DNA from: Tetragonia tetragonoides | Lineage: Eukaryota; Streptophyta; Magnoliopsida; Caryophyllales; Aizoaceae | Reading direction: 5' to 3' | Assembly: GCA_038025085.1 (NCBI GenBank) | Contig: CM076140.1 | Span: 20,151,501-20,215,500, forward strand | DNA: 64,000 nt | In this document: piece by piece, positions 10,596 through 22,900 of the stretch | How positions within the stretch are numbered: position 1 is the stretch's first letter | How the letters are laid out: the number at the start of each line of letters is the position of its first letter | The notes under the pieces: generated by a model | Seen by the model: only the letters and a program-made list of their open reading frames with translations | The model's database searches: none | Told to the model about the DNA's origin: nothing | Position numbers and translations under genes: made by a program

Positions 10596-11925
10596 TATAA
10601 GGACCCGGGATTTACTCCATCTATGTCCATGGAGTGCGTCCTTATAGAAAATTTGTAAGTTGGGGGCTTTAGATAAGTTCAAGGGACCATCGAGTTAAAA
10701 AAGCTTTTGAAAAGACTTGAATTGAATAAAAAACATGAAAGAGGTAACAAATTTGCTATCGGCGTTTTATCGAAGGGACAAACAGAAGGGACAATCCGAA
10801 GGGACAATCCAATAGCGCGATAAGTGAATTGATCATGTTTTTAGAAAGACTCCCGCTCATATAGAACATATAAGTACCCAAGAATAAAAGGTTCGGGGCG
10901 AAGGTACGAGGTGGGAAGGTGTTAGGCACCCAACTCGCCTGTTTTATGACGGCCTCTACTAACTCAAGTTTGCTTAATAATTTAAAGACATGATTCTCAC
11001 ACAAACCGGATTAACAACCTAGACTTAGACTATTAATTGATTTATCACAAGCATCACAACATTTATTTTTACCCCTTGTTTAGACATGCATTCGATTGAC
11101 AATTTTAGCATTACAACGACTAGACAGGCTTGGAAAGACAATATTTAGTAAGCAATAAAAGACGTTATTAGCATAATATCTACATTATGACAACTAGAAA
11201 ATAAACAAGTAGGCAAGTAATTTAATTTGAGCCCTCAGGAGTTAGTACCTGAACTATAGGCTATTTAGCAAAAATAGTAAAGACAATATCTCAAATTTGG
11301 AAGAAAGAGGGGGGAAGCTCAGTGTTAATACTCCTGAGAATAGAGGTTATCAACTGTAGACTGTGTGATTTGAACTGAGGGAGGAGGATCGTATTTATAG
11401 GCGAAGGAAGTAGGGTTGGACGAGTGAAGGGAGGCCAAAATTCAGATTTTGGGCTTAAAAAAAGTCGGGCCTGGAGACCCAGCAAGCGCCGCTAGAGGCC
11501 TTGGAATTTCATCCAGAGCCGTTGGCTGCGCTGGCCATAGCCGCTAGCGGCGCTGGCTATTATCCCAGCGCCGCTAACGGTTGTCAGCTTGCCAGCTGGA
11601 ATGACGACATCCAGTCTATTTTAATTTTCGGAGGAATTTTAGTATTGCGAAAATGTGAAAAGACCGTTTTACCCTTCTGCGGTAAAAGACGGTTTTACCC
11701 CGGTTCGCAACTTGGCGACCGGGAGTTGGAAAAAGACACGATAGGTGTCGTTGGAAAGCTCTTGAACGGGGCTTTTGAATGAGATCGGAAGGAAGTAGTG
11801 ATCAAGGAAAAATCTGAGACCTTATTTTACCTATTAAAGCAAAAATAGCATTCAAGTTTAAAAATTACTTCTTTCATCATCGGGCTTTTGCGAAGAAATC
11901 TGAATACGCTTTTTTGGCGTCTACA
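10596..11925 (-). repeat. 5' LTR of element 2 (about 1330 bp)
   Basis: Homologous to 4242-5563. The outer end is TGTAGACG (minus). The inner end has mutated from CTTACA to CTTATA. A TATA box lies at 11391-11402 and palindromes CCGCTAGCGG and CCGCTAACGG at 11541-11550 and 11571-11580. This LTR contains an extra local repeat of a gggacaa phrase near 10780-10810. Confidence 0.88.
11391..11402 (-). promoter_or_regulatory. LTR TATA box (element 2)
   Basis: The minus strand reads CCTATAAATAC at the position matching the element 1 TATA box. It lies downstream of the palindromic U3 motifs. Confidence 0.65.
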
Positions 11926-11930
11926 GTACT

Positions 11931-12169
11931 CTTATAATGTTGGAGGCTATTTGGGCCCGATTCGATACACTTTAATAGTTTACCAGGTACTCAAATAAAA
12001 AAGTAAATAAAAATAGGAGAAAAGATGAAAAACTCAAAACGGATACGGATATTCGCTGATCCGCTTTAAAGCGGAGCAGATACAGATCGACATTTTGCTG
12101 ATCCGGAAAAGCAGATATCCGCTCCGCTTTCCAAAACCGGAGCGGATAATCCGCTTGTGCTCACCCCTA
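11931..12169. mobile_element. hAT-like MITE, right end only
   Basis: The right end read inward is TAGGGGTGAGCACAAGCGG, a common plant hAT-type terminus. It is followed by reiterated gcggat/atccgc words (around 12035-12155). The left part is missing: element 2 sits directly on it, and a left end should lie beyond that element. To the right it joins Athila LTR-like DNA. Confidence 0.45.
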
Positions 12170-12765
12170 GATGTAGCTTGATTGAATTACTTGATGTTTA
12201 ATTAGATAAATGGAAACTAGCATGTCGTTAGAATGTTGCACAATGATTGATTGTTAGTTTATTGTTTATGATTGGTGATTAATTTAAATTCGAGAGAAGA
12301 ATCTTAATCACCGAACTCAATCTTTAATCAAGTTTGCCTAACCACGAGAGTAAGTTAGAATTACTTGGGGCTTCTTGGATAGAATTATGTTCTTCATGTT
12401 TTCGATATTTGCTTGACTCCATGAGAATAGGTAGTCGAGTTTTATATTGAATTTCGGCTTTGATTCTTCGAGAGAAGGTTTTAGGTTCTTTTTCCGTCCT
12501 TGCAACATTCGACATGACATGCTAGTTGAAGTTTATTTATCCGCATCAAGTAGTTTAATTAAGTGAAATCAACCCTAGGTTCTTTAGTCTTGCTATTTTC
12601 ACATTATTATTATCGATTTAGTTCTTTGCTAAAATCACCGAAAATCCGCTATTGATTGCTTAGCTTGTATTTAAGAAACCTTAGTATTTGGAATCGAAAG
12701 CTACTTGTCGATACGATATTTTATTACGACGATATACCCGTGCACTTGCAGGCCTATCAGTGAGT
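12170..12765 (+). repeat. Diverged Athila-type LTR fragment, plus orientation
   Basis: It ends cgatatacccgtgcacttgc...GGCCTATCA, the reverse complement of the LTR start at 32152 and 36372. Other shared landmarks are a cacgagagtaagttagaa phrase, a tccatgagaatagg phrase and acatgctagtt. Divergence is much higher than between the two 32-37 kb LTRs, so this is an old copy, and no partner LTR is visible nearby. Confidence 0.7.
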
Positions 12766-13350
12766 TATTAGCCCAAATACTCTATAAGCAATGAAACTTC
12801 CCACACATCCACATAGGCTAGTCCATTAAATATACAATCTCACACCACTTTAAATACTCAACCTCACATACATGATAATAAATAAAATACTACATTTCTC
12901 TTATTTTTAGGATTGAGTATATAATTTGAGTTATTATTTTCCTTTGTTTACATTGTTTTAGTCCATTTGACCTAAAACATTCTTTTTTTTTTTAAACTAA
13001 CAAAGTTAGCGGTTAATAGGAATGATAAAAAAAAGCTTCTCTTTAGCCTGGATTATGATATGGGACACTATCTCTTGTACATTGAAATTCTTTTATTTTA
13101 GCCTCATGGCATGCACATAATTTTTCCAAGCAAATAGTTAGCTTGATATATTTGACACATATTCATCTCTTAAGAAAGAATATTAACAACTAAATTCTCA
13201 TACTCATGATGACCTTGATCAAGCACAGGATTATCACTTTATTATCAACCATCTCGAACTTAAGCCATGTACTACATGCATACTTGTTTTTCCCAAAGTC
13301 ATTATCACCATACTCATATAAAGTTTTAGGTGATCCCATATTTCTTTAGA
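12766..13350. other. Unassigned AT-rich DNA
   Basis: No ORF, terminal repeat or RNA gene is seen. It contains short A and T runs only. Confidence 0.4.
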
Positions 13351-13624
13351 GTGTGTTTGAATACTCAATTTGAAAATTTTGAATTTCAATAGAAGAAAAT
13401 GCCTTCATGTCTAGTAATTTGATTAATTGAAATTCTGAAAATGTAGGGAGGAGGGAGGAGAATTTAAAATGCAAAGGTGGAGAGATGTAATATGAAATTC
13501 TCCAATTTAAAAACTTCATGAAAGGTCATGTAATTGGATCAATTTCAAACTCATCAATAATCTAAGGCATTCAAGAACAAATTCTACTTAAATCTATTAT
13601 TTCAAATTCAATATCCAAACACAC
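13351..13624. mobile_element. Foldback MITE of about 274 bp
   Basis: The two ends are inverted copies: GTGTGTTTGAATACTCAATT on the left and, read inward from the right, GTGTGTTTGGATATTGAATT. The interior is noncoding. A clear target duplication was not found, so the superfamily is unknown (hAT-like is a guess). Confidence 0.6.
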
Positions 13625-13982
13625 CAATAGCCAATTTCGATTTAGTATTATAGAACCGCACATATAACGAAGTAGCATGCCACGACAAGAAGTCGTATTA
13701 TCCTTCTTAACGTCTCAAGTGGAATTAGCATGACCCTTATCAACTACCAAAGTATATTCAGTACAAATATTTCCGAAAAAGAATTTCATTTTATTAGACC
13801 ACACATTGTAAAAATCAAAGGATTTACTTTAAAATTGTCAAGAATGAAAATTTTAAGAAACATAGGAAAAACACCAATAGCAAACATAGATCCACGATCT
13901 ACCTACATTGTTTATGCAATTAGAGAAGGGGGTGAAGGCTTTGTAGACAATGTCTTGAAGGAATATTAGGAAGAAAAGTAAG

Positions 13983-14550
13983 GGGTACAACAGTGTTGGG
14001 CAAAGGGGTATCGGGCAAAGGAATAAAATGCACAAAAAAATTTTTACGTATCTTCAATAACAAAAACCCTGCCAATAGCTTTTAGAGAAATGGAATTTGA
14101 CTTTAGAGTTGTGATTTATCACGCCACAACCTTTATTTTAGATAAATATGCTACTTTTATTATTAGCCTTTGTTTTTCACATATATTTGCCACATTTATC
14201 ATCACATCAATAAAAGTAAAATAAATGCACCTAATTTAATTGCTCTATTCTTTGGCAAAAGCATGATGGTTTAATTTATGCGTAGGTTTGCAAATTCAAG
14301 TTCCTTTTAATTGGTCTTTTAATGCACTGCTTTTGTCCAACAATGATTCTTAATTTGACCACCTCATTGTACCACAAAGTAACTTTTTTTTTAAATACAA
14401 GGGTGACTCTTTTTTTCTACAGTCAACCTTGCGTAAGACCTAAATAGTATATAAGATAAGTTTAAGTTTTTTCTTCAAATAATAACATTTACTTACTCCA
14501 TAAAATAACACTTTATGATCGAAGCAAAAATCATTTAAAACAACGAAACA
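13983..14550. repeat. 570-bp direct repeat, copy A
   Basis: It aligns with 15370-15941 from ggtacaacagtgttgggc to catttaaa...acaaacac with scattered substitutions and small indels (roughly 90% identical by eye). No coding function was recognised. The flank directly left of it (13930-13960) occurs inverted beside copy B (15322-15352). Confidence 0.75.
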
Positions 14551-15369
14551 CACAATAGCTTCTTAAGGAAAGTCCACAATGACAAATCAATTAACAAGAT
14601 CATACAGTGATATTTGATACATGATACTCACCTGGTTAATATAAACAACAATTCCTTAACCGCAATAAGTAACCTTCCTAATGCGATTAATAAGCTACTT
14701 AAACTAATATTTACTATATACTAATTAACTTCCAAGACCTCCCAAAACCATCAAATATATGGTTAACCGCAATAACCAAAATGAGATTAATTAAACACTG
14801 AGTACGTAGTAATACTTAAACTACTACATCATCATACCACATCATTTAACTTCCAAGATCAGTCAGACCCAAGCAATTTCATTTCTTATCATTTTTCTGA
14901 AAAAAAAGGGTTAGCAACGTTCTTAATTAGACAAGTAAAAAGTGAAATAAACCTATCTTTAAAAAAAAATTCATTTCAAGGACGATATGCATGTTGCATG
15001 AAATGTTGCATCAAAATTCAAACATATTGGCGTCGTGGCTGCTCTGCTAAAGCAGTAAAGCTTAATACAAAACTGAATTAAAGTCAGCAATTTGTACGTT
15101 ATACGGCAAGTTGAAGTACATATTTTGAGGGATATAATACAGATTTTTTAGTTAAATTAAAAGGATTACCTTCGATGACTCCTTTAAAGTTGGTACTACC
15201 TCACAAAACAAACTAGTAAAGACAGGCAAGAGTGGGAGATAAGAAGCAACAATTGGTGGTAAGGTGAAGATAATGGGTAGGGTGGCCTCGACAACATCGG
15301 CCGAAAACTTGAGGATCATCAAGACATTGCCTACAAAGCCTTCACCCCACCTCCCCTTCTTGCAAGTAT
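14551..15369. other. Unassigned DNA between the two 570-bp direct repeats
   Basis: AT-rich, with no recognised gene. A minus-strand open frame (15152-15421) reads through the inverted flank and predicts a hydrophobic peptide of 89 residues without a family I recognise. The matching plus-strand peptide beside copy A ends GEGFVDNVLKEY, so both may descend from one unknown ancestral sequence. Confidence 0.4.
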
Positions 15370-15941
15370 GAGGTACAACAATGTTGGGCACAGGGGTATC
15401 GGGCAAAGGAGTAAAATGCACAATTTTTTTTTTTTTTTTTCCGTATCTTCAAAAACAAAAACTCTGCCAATAGTTTCTAGAGAAATGGAATTTGACTTTA
15501 GAGTTGTGATTTATCACGCCACAAACTTTATTTCAGATAAATATGCTACGTTTCTTCTTATCCTTGGTTTTTCACATCTAGTTGCCACATTTATCATCAC
15601 ATCAATAACAGTAAAATAAATGCACCTAATTTAATTGCTCCATTCTTTGGCAAAAGCATGATGGTTTAATTTCTGTGTAGGTTTGCAAATGCAAGTACCT
15701 TTTGATTGGACTTTAATGCACTGCTTTTGTCCAACAATGATTCTTAATTAGACCACCCCATTGTACCACATAGTAACTTTTTTTTTAAATACAAGGGTAA
15801 CTTTTTTTTCTACAATCAACCTTGCGTAAGACCTAATTAGCATAAGAAGATAAAAATTGAACTTTTTTCTTCAAAAAATAACATTTACTCATAAAATAAC
15901 AATTTATGATCGAAGCAAAAATTATTTAAATAAACAAACAC
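15370..15941. repeat. 570-bp direct repeat, copy B
   Basis: Partner of 13983-14550 in the same orientation, with start-to-start spacing of about 1.39 kb. TG...CA ends and a PBS were looked for and not seen, so these are not called LTRs. Confidence 0.75.
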
Positions 15942-16651
15942 TTCTTATTCCAAATTCAACACTTTTTGTTAAAAACATATTAATCGTCTTACAATAAAAT
16001 CGTTATTTAAGTTTTTTGGAAAAAAAAATAGAATCAAACTTACACACTTCAGCAAAAAAGAAAAAAAAAAATCACTCCTGGGTTACATGAGCCAATTGGC
16101 TGCGATTCGAGCTGACAAAAACTAATCCGACTTGAAGCCGAAGTTTGTGAGGCAAGAGGTTTTTAACCCCATAAAGGCATCCTTATTGGTTCTCTTAGCT
16201 AGAGTATAGCTTAAATGCCTTATTAGTAATCTTGAGCATTTGTTGCCAATAATTGGATTTCATAGGCTATGTCTTATTTAAGCAGCGCTAGAGAGAGAAA
16301 ATGGGACCAAGAAGTTTTATTGTGACATTATTATGAAGTTTTAATAAAATAAAAATAATCAACTAAACATTATCTAGTTGAAATCTTGAACTTTAATTTT
16401 TAGCCACTCCTTTTACTAACAACATTATCATTATTGAATTTGTAATAATCCAAAGTTATCTAATTGAAATCCCAAATTTCAAATATGATCCATTCATTTT
16501 TCTTACATCATTTATCACCACTAAATATGAAATAAATAATTGCAAATCCGTCTATAAATTCAGTCCCAATCACTAGTTAATTTAGCACCATCTTTTCTCA
16601 TTCTGAAGTAATCAAAAATAATAAAAAAAATCCTCTCTAGTCAATTAAAAA

Positions 16652-18440
16652 ATGAGTGAAGGGAATGAATATTATGTGTTGAGAAGTTTTGAGAATCCAA
16701 ATAGCCAATATGATAACTGCGAATATCCAAACTCCCAAAATTGACATTCCCAAAATCCAAATTCACAAAATTCAAACTCATATTGTCCAAATGTAGACTC
16801 TCAATTTTCGAACCCCCGAAATTTAAAATCAAATGCAAAATGTCCAAGAGTAATCACATTCTTCAAAGGCGAAATGTTAGGCATTTTCAATCTCCTCGCC
16901 AAAATTTCGATTCCACTTTTAATGCATATACAAACCAACCAAATTCCCAATATTTTGAAAATTTTGTTGATCGTCCCTTCACCCGCCAAATGTTGGCGAT
17001 CAACAAAGAAGGCACGACCAATGTGTAGTCACTCTTCCCTTTTCTCGTCGACCAAATGTCAATTTTATGGAGGGGCGTCAGATTAATTTCTGGGGTTCAT
17101 CTGGAATAGAGGAAGATCCCCCGACACCGACGTCTTTTGGGTCCATTATTGGGTCTTAAGTCCCCATAACGGAGGGAACACTTGAGCATATTGCTCTTGG
17201 TGAAAATAATAATGAGAATGTAGGAGATGGAAGGGGTACTAGGTAAGAATGGCAATGGGGCAGGGCGGGGGTGGATATAGGTATATCCATACCCATACCC
17301 ACCTGACTACGGTCAATCCGCCACCCGTCCCATCCCCACCATGGGTATGATTTCCAAAACCATCTCCACCAAAGTGGTTATGAGATGAGAACCACACCCG
17401 CCTAATTTACACAGAGGGTAAACATACCCACCTAATACCACCCCCAAACGCACCTGGAAATCGCATTAAATCTACATGATACCCGCATAAAGCAATTACA
17501 GTATATTCAACAAACAAACCCAAAAAAAACGTGCAAATTGTGTCATTATTACAAACAACAAAAACTACGATACATTTGAGCAAGTTGTGTCAATAGATTT
17601 ATTATTTAGAATTTTTACACTTTTTATGTTTAGGTCGGTATGAGGCGGGTATCCAACTGGGGAACAATACAAATCATATCCACCCCATCCCCACGGCGGT
17701 TTTACTTTTTCAAAACCATCCCCGCCCCATCCCACCTGACGCTCCCCCATCCCCACTGCCATCCACTACTAGGGCTCATTGGTCAACTGAAGAAGCAGAA
17801 CTTCTAGTTCAATCGTACTTAAATGTGTCCACTGATCCAATAGTGGGCAATGGCCAAAGAGAAATGGCAATGTGGACTCATGTTTCTAATGGTTTCAACG
17901 AGTATAGGAAGACTTACATGACCACCAGAAGTAATACATATTGCAGATATAAATGGCCTAAGATCACTCAACTCGTCACCAAGTTCAATAGAGTATGGAC
18001 TAGAATCAATGATTCACGTCCAAGCGCATGGGATGATGAACAAGTGACAAAGAAGGCTATTAAAGTCTATTGTGAGAATACTGGGGTGAAAAGCTTTCCG
18101 TACCTAAGTCTTTGGAAGTTGATGAGAAAACAACCAAAGTGGCTTAGAGCCTGGAGTACTAAGTAGTCAGCTTTGAAAAGAACCAAGTTGTCTGCATCGG
18201 GTGCATTCACATCGTCTGATTCTAATGCTAAAACTGAATCTATCGATTGTGATCAAATCTCTAGCCAATAGGTTAAAAGGCCGCTAAAAGAAAGGGGAAG
18301 GAAAACTCGTTGAGCCAAACACAAATGTCACGGCAATGCTCACTGAAATCCAACAGGCACAAGAGGAGAAAATGGCAATGGTGGCCGAGATGAAGGAGAC
18401 CTCAAAGTATATGTAGTAAGGGCAGCAAAAGCTACAGAAA
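16652..18440 (+). pseudogene. PIF/Harbinger ORF1 (Myb/SANT-like, NAM-associated) pseudogene
   Basis: The N-terminal part reads MSEGNEYYVL..., then SQYFENFVDRP-type sequence. After an inserted MITE (17244-17765) the trihelix/SANT-like domain follows: HWSTEEAELLVQSYLNVST, DPIVGNGQ, and WKLMRKQPKW near 18120. The C-terminal part has KRP/AAKRKGK and a helical MLTEIQQAQEEKMAMVAEM segment. Proteins of this type are often mislabelled glutathione S-transferase T3-like in plant genomes; in PIF/Harbinger elements ORF1 binds DNA together with the transposase. At least two frameshifts, stops after WSTK (around 18165) and the MITE inactivate it. Confidence 0.7.
17244..17765. mobile_element. hAT-type MITE, 522 bp, inserted in Harbinger ORF1
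   Basis: Terminal repeats are TAAGAATGGC on the left and TGGATGGC read inward from the right. 8-bp target duplications gtactagg (17236-17243) and ctactagg (17766-17773) differ at one base. The interior is built of ataccc/ccccatcc repeats and is homologous to the larger copy at 51893-53352. It has no coding capacity. Confidence 0.8.
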
Positions 18441-18837
18441 TGAAAGAGCATGCTTTAATTCTCAAGCTGGACGCGTCTAATATGATAGAGGATGAAATAT
18501 TTATTCATGCTATTCTGATTCGTAAAATCAAGGAAAGTTATATACAAAGATATGATAATAACTAATGCGTGTCTAGTTTTATTTTTGGTAATATCCGTTG
18601 CATTATTTACTGTGTGTTTTGTTTTTAGTTTTTCTTTTTCCAGTTTGTTTATATATGTAACGTGGAACATGATTGTTTGTTTCTTTGTTTTAATGTTCCA
18701 CATGTGTAATGTGTCTTATTTTAATAAAAAATATGTTTCACTTGATAATGAAATAATTTATTTTCAATTTAAGTTTCTGATACCTTATCCATATGCAATC
18801 CAAAAATGGCCTACCACGTAATGATTGTTCATAACAT

Positions 18838-19065
18838 TATCTAGATGCAATCCGAAATGGATAAATCATAATTGGATAACAGATCTTATCAAAATCTTAT
18901 CTAGAATATTATCTAGATGCAATCTGAAATGAACGGATTACAATTGGATAACAGATCTTATCAGAATCTTATCTAGAACATTATCTAGTTGAATCCGAAA
19001 CGGAAGGATCACAATTGAATAACAGATTTTATCAGAATCTTTTCTACACAAAATCCGAGATGGAC
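18838..19065. repeat. Tandem repeat, period about 72 bp, roughly three copies
   Basis: Units begin ttatctagatgcaatc and contain ggataacagatcttatcaga. Phase marks fall near 18845, 18917 and 18989, with a degenerate unit at about 19047 and a partial one near 18790. It lies between the two genes of the Harbinger element, so it may be an internal regulatory repeat of that element. Confidence 0.75.
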
Positions 19066-19384
19066 CTGCAAAATATTAAGTTATTATGTCTAAATAAATG
19101 AGTGTTCAAGTCCTTCATTTATCACATATACATACCAACAACACTAGTTTTCTCCCATCAACAAACAACACATAATAAAATTAGTATTTCCAACTTCCAT
19201 TTTTTCTATCATGTCTCAAAACTCCAACCCTCTTCATCCCCCGAATCAGAGGACTTTGATTTGTTTGGCACTTGGCAAAGTTTGAGTCCAACTGCTTTGA
19301 ATTTGTTAGAGGATAATACAGAGGTAACGCATGATTGAGGTACTTCATGAAATGCAAAGGCAACAAGAAGAAGGTAACAGTTTA

Positions 19385-19721
19385 ACAAGCGTAGAAAGAA
19401 AAGAATCTACACTGACAGGGGTCGTAAAACGAACGACACGCCATCCTCATCAACCAATACTTTGCTGAATCGCCTAAATATCGAATGTTTTCAGATGAGA
19501 CATTTTGCCGAAGGTTTCACATGCACATGCATGTATGCCTTCGTATCGTAGAAGCCTTTAAAGAAAAATATGACTTTTTTTAAAGGAAATTCCAGATGCA
19601 GCTAGTAGAAACAGTCTTTCAACCCGTAAAAAACTGCATAGCCTCTATCAGCATGTTGGCAGATGGAACAACAGCTGATTTATTCGATGAGAGCCTTCGC
19701 GTTGTAGAAAGGCACTACAAT
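19385..19721 (+). pseudogene. PIF/Harbinger transposase, N-terminal fragment
   Basis: Reading frames here give RRKRIYTDRGR, FAESPKYRMFSDETFCRRFH, RIVEAFKEKYDFF and, after shifts, SISMLADGTTADLFDESLRVVE. This is the normal order at the start of plant Harbinger transposases. The sequence stops abruptly at a hAT-like terminus at 19722; the remainder resumes at 30804. Several one-base shifts are needed to follow it. Confidence 0.7.
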
Positions 19722-19944
19722 CAGGGGCGAAGCCAGGGGGTGGTGGCGTAGGCCTGGCTTATGTAGCATTTTACATTATCTACTACCCTTTTGAAAGCCA
19801 ACAACACCCATTACTATTCTTATGAACAATACTAGTTTTTTTTTTTTTTTTTTTTTTTGAAAAGGCAAGACAACCAGGCAACCAAAAAGGTTAGCCTAAG
19901 GTGTCCCGTACCAGTAAACTGGTAAGGGACTGGTCAAAAGAAGT

Positions 19945-22900
19945 AGACCAAAGGCTCAAGTGGGGACAAGAATAACCTATATGAGCCATAAAATCAGCTA
20001 CCATATTAGCCTCTCTGAAAATATGGAGCACCTCCACCCTAACAAAAAAATGGAGGTCTTTTTTGTATCAATTATAACATTTTCTATTTCCCAGGGGATG
20101 TGTCATTCTCCCCTAACTGCTTTAATGACGGCCATGTTATCACCTTCAATAGTTATCTTTCTATACCCTAATGATCTAGCCATCCTAACTCCTTCTCGTA
20201 AACCAATTGCTTCTGCCATTAGAATAGAACTGGTACCAGACGATTTATCTCCTACAGAAATAATCTCTCCTTTGCATCACGAATTACAAAGCCTGTTGCT
20301 GCTTGTTGATTATTGATTTTAGAACAGTCAAAATTCATCTTGATATAGTCTTGTCTCGGAAGTTTCCATTTCACATTTAAACGAGGTTGTTTAATTACAT
20401 GCTTTTTAGGAAATGCTCCTTTAGTATCAAATTCCAGTTCTTTGGCCGAGAGTGACTGCCATTCGTTAAAGCTTATTTTACTGGAGATAGCAGTATGGAA
20501 GGGAGTTGTTGTTAGTTCATTAAAAATAACTTTATTTCTGGCAAACCAAAACATCCACCAGGTAGTAAAGAGAAGATTCAAATTGGCTTCAGAAAACTTT
20601 TTCTTCAGAAAATTAAGTCTTTCTATAAAGGAAGTAGGATAATTGTCATTGACAGTCAGCTGAACATTACACAAAATTTCAACTTCTCTAATCGTCTGCT
20701 CTAGGTGGACACATCCAAAAAAAAGATGAAATTTATCTTCACAATGATAATTACAAAAGCAACATTCTTGAGGTACGAAAACTTTACTTTGTTCTAGTCT
20801 TTTTTTTGTTGGTAAACCATCCAAACATAATTTCCACAAAAATATTTTGACTTTAGGGGGAATATTTAGGTCCCAAATCCAACTGAATTCGCATTTAGTA
20901 TTTATCTTATCATTTATACCTGGGCAATCCAAGAAGCTGATTTACATGAAAAATTTCCATCTGCAGAGACTCTCCAATAGAACATGTCAGGGACTTCATT
21001 GTACGGTATCAGAATTTCCATAATTGCCGAAATAGTATCCTGAGAGACTACTCTTGAAAGTAGAGATGTATCCCACTCACCATTGTTACCAATGAAAAAA
21101 CTTACTGGAATAGTTATATCAAAAAGAGGATCATCCGAATGGGCATCATAGAAAATGTCAGCTAGAGGTACTGGTGAAACCCAATAATCAGTCCAAAATT
21201 TAATATTCTGACCATTACTGACTTCCCATCTGAGACCTTTTTTAAAGATATTTCTTACTTTGAGCAAATTTTTCCATTGCCATGAGTTCTTCTACCCAAT
21301 TGTAAAATCTAAAATGTTTTTGCCTTTGAGGTATTTTTGATTTATTAATCTTACCCATTTACTTTCAGGTTCTTTTAATATCTTCCAGATTAATTTCATT
21401 TGCATAGCTTTATTAGTTGCATCTGCCTTTTTCAGTCCTAAACCACCCAATTGTTTTGGGCGGCACACTTTATCCCAACCTATGAGATTAGGTGATGAGC
21501 TATCCGGATTCTTATTCCAAAGGAAATTTCTATTGATTCTATCCAATTTAGTTAAAGCTGAAGACGGAAGGGTGAAACTTTGCATCGTATAGATGTGAAT
21601 TGCTGATAAATTTGCCTGAATGTTACACGACCAGCGTATGATAAGGCATTAGCTTTCCATTTGGACAAATTTCCTTGAGTCCTGATTAATACATCTTCAA
21701 ATGTATTACCATTAACTCTATCACTTATGATAGGGCATCCTAAATACTTATCTAATCTAGTTGAATGACTCATAAGAAGGATTCCTTTAAATGCTTCAAT
21801 AGTATGTCTATGTATATTTTTAGTGCACTGGAAAGCAGATTTCTCAAAGTTAATTTTTTGACCCGACATTCGGTAATATTGATCTAAAATATCTTTAATT
21901 ATATGGCAACTTTGATTTGATGCTTCTGCAAAAATCATAGTGTCATCAGCAAAAGTAAGAAATGGCACTTTGTCAGCACCATGACAAATTTTGATACCTA
22001 TGCTTTTATTAGAAATGTTGCTCTCCCGCTGCAGTCTTCGGGCTAATACTTCTGCACAGATAATGAAAATATAGGGGGACAAAGGGTCCCCTTGTCTAAT
22101 CCCTCGAGAAGGTACCAAAGTTGATCCTGGGGAATTGTTGACAAGTACTGAAAAGGAAACTGACATTATGCATTCTTTTAACCATCCAAGCCAAATTTCA
22201 CTGAAGCCAAACTTGCGAAATACCTGAAGGATAAATTCCCAATCTAATCTGTCATACGCTTTTTCCATATCTAACTTGATACCTAACCAACCACTTTTTC
22301 CTTGTTTAGATTGAAATGAGTGGAAAATTTCATGTGCTAAAAGAATATTGTCTTGAATGCAACGATCAGCCACAAATGCTCCCTGTAAAGGGTGGATCAA
22401 TTTCCCAATAACATTTTTAAGACGAGAAGTTAAAATCTTTGATATTATTTTATAGATAGAGGAGCATAGAATTATGGGTCGAAAGTGATTTGCTGCATTG
22501 GGGTTGTCAATCTTAGGGATCAAGGCAATAAAGGTTTGATTTATTTCCTTTAATATCTTCCCAGAAAAGAAAAAAAGCTTTAACTGCTCTAATAACTGAT
22601 GGACCAATAATATCCCAATAAGTCTGATAGAAAACCGCAGGAAATCCATCGGGCCAGGGGACTTATTAGAAGCAAGTAAAAAGACCGCTTCTTTTATTTC
22701 TTCATCTGAAACTATTTTTGTTAAGTTAATGTTATCTTTGACAGTTACTTCTTTTGTGATATCCTGTAAATCATAGTCAATATTTAAATAGCAATTATTA
22801 TCCTTGTAGAATCTGCTTTTGAATTCTTTAGTAATTTCATTTCTAATATTCTCAGGTTCTGTGAAGTGGATACCTTCCCTGTTAACATAATCTAGAATAC

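Larger units (their letters stand above)
5564..11925 (-). mobile_element. Ty3/gypsy Tat/Ogre-like retrotransposon (element 2), internally deleted and interrupted by element 1
   Basis: In minus-strand order: 5' LTR (11925-10596), PBS (TGGCGACTTCACTGGGGA, 10577-10594), A/T-rich leader, shortened gag, integrase, then an ORF in the opposite sense that is cut at 5564 by the LTR of element 1. Protease, reverse transcriptase and RNase H are missing between gag (8163) and the integrase leader (7847), and the gag capsid core is also gone. It therefore looks non-autonomous. Base pairs 11926-11930 (GTACT) next to the LTR are the expected target duplication; the 3' LTR and partner should lie left of the window. 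Confidence 0.85.

Noticed and set aside
4242..11925. LTRs at 4242-5563 and 10596-11925 as the two LTRs of one element
   Set aside because: A PBS and gag leader lie on the left side of the first LTR, its right edge runs straight into an open antisense frame with no good polypurine tract, and the LTRs are clearly diverged. Nested insertion explains this better.
15152..15421. 89-residue hydrophobic ORF that seemed a possible membrane protein
   Set aside because: It crosses a repeat edge and an inverted flank, has no family match I know, and copy A does not keep the same frame.
13983..15941. 570-bp direct repeat as an LTR pair
   Set aside because: No TG...CA borders, PBS, polypurine tract or flanking duplication could be found.
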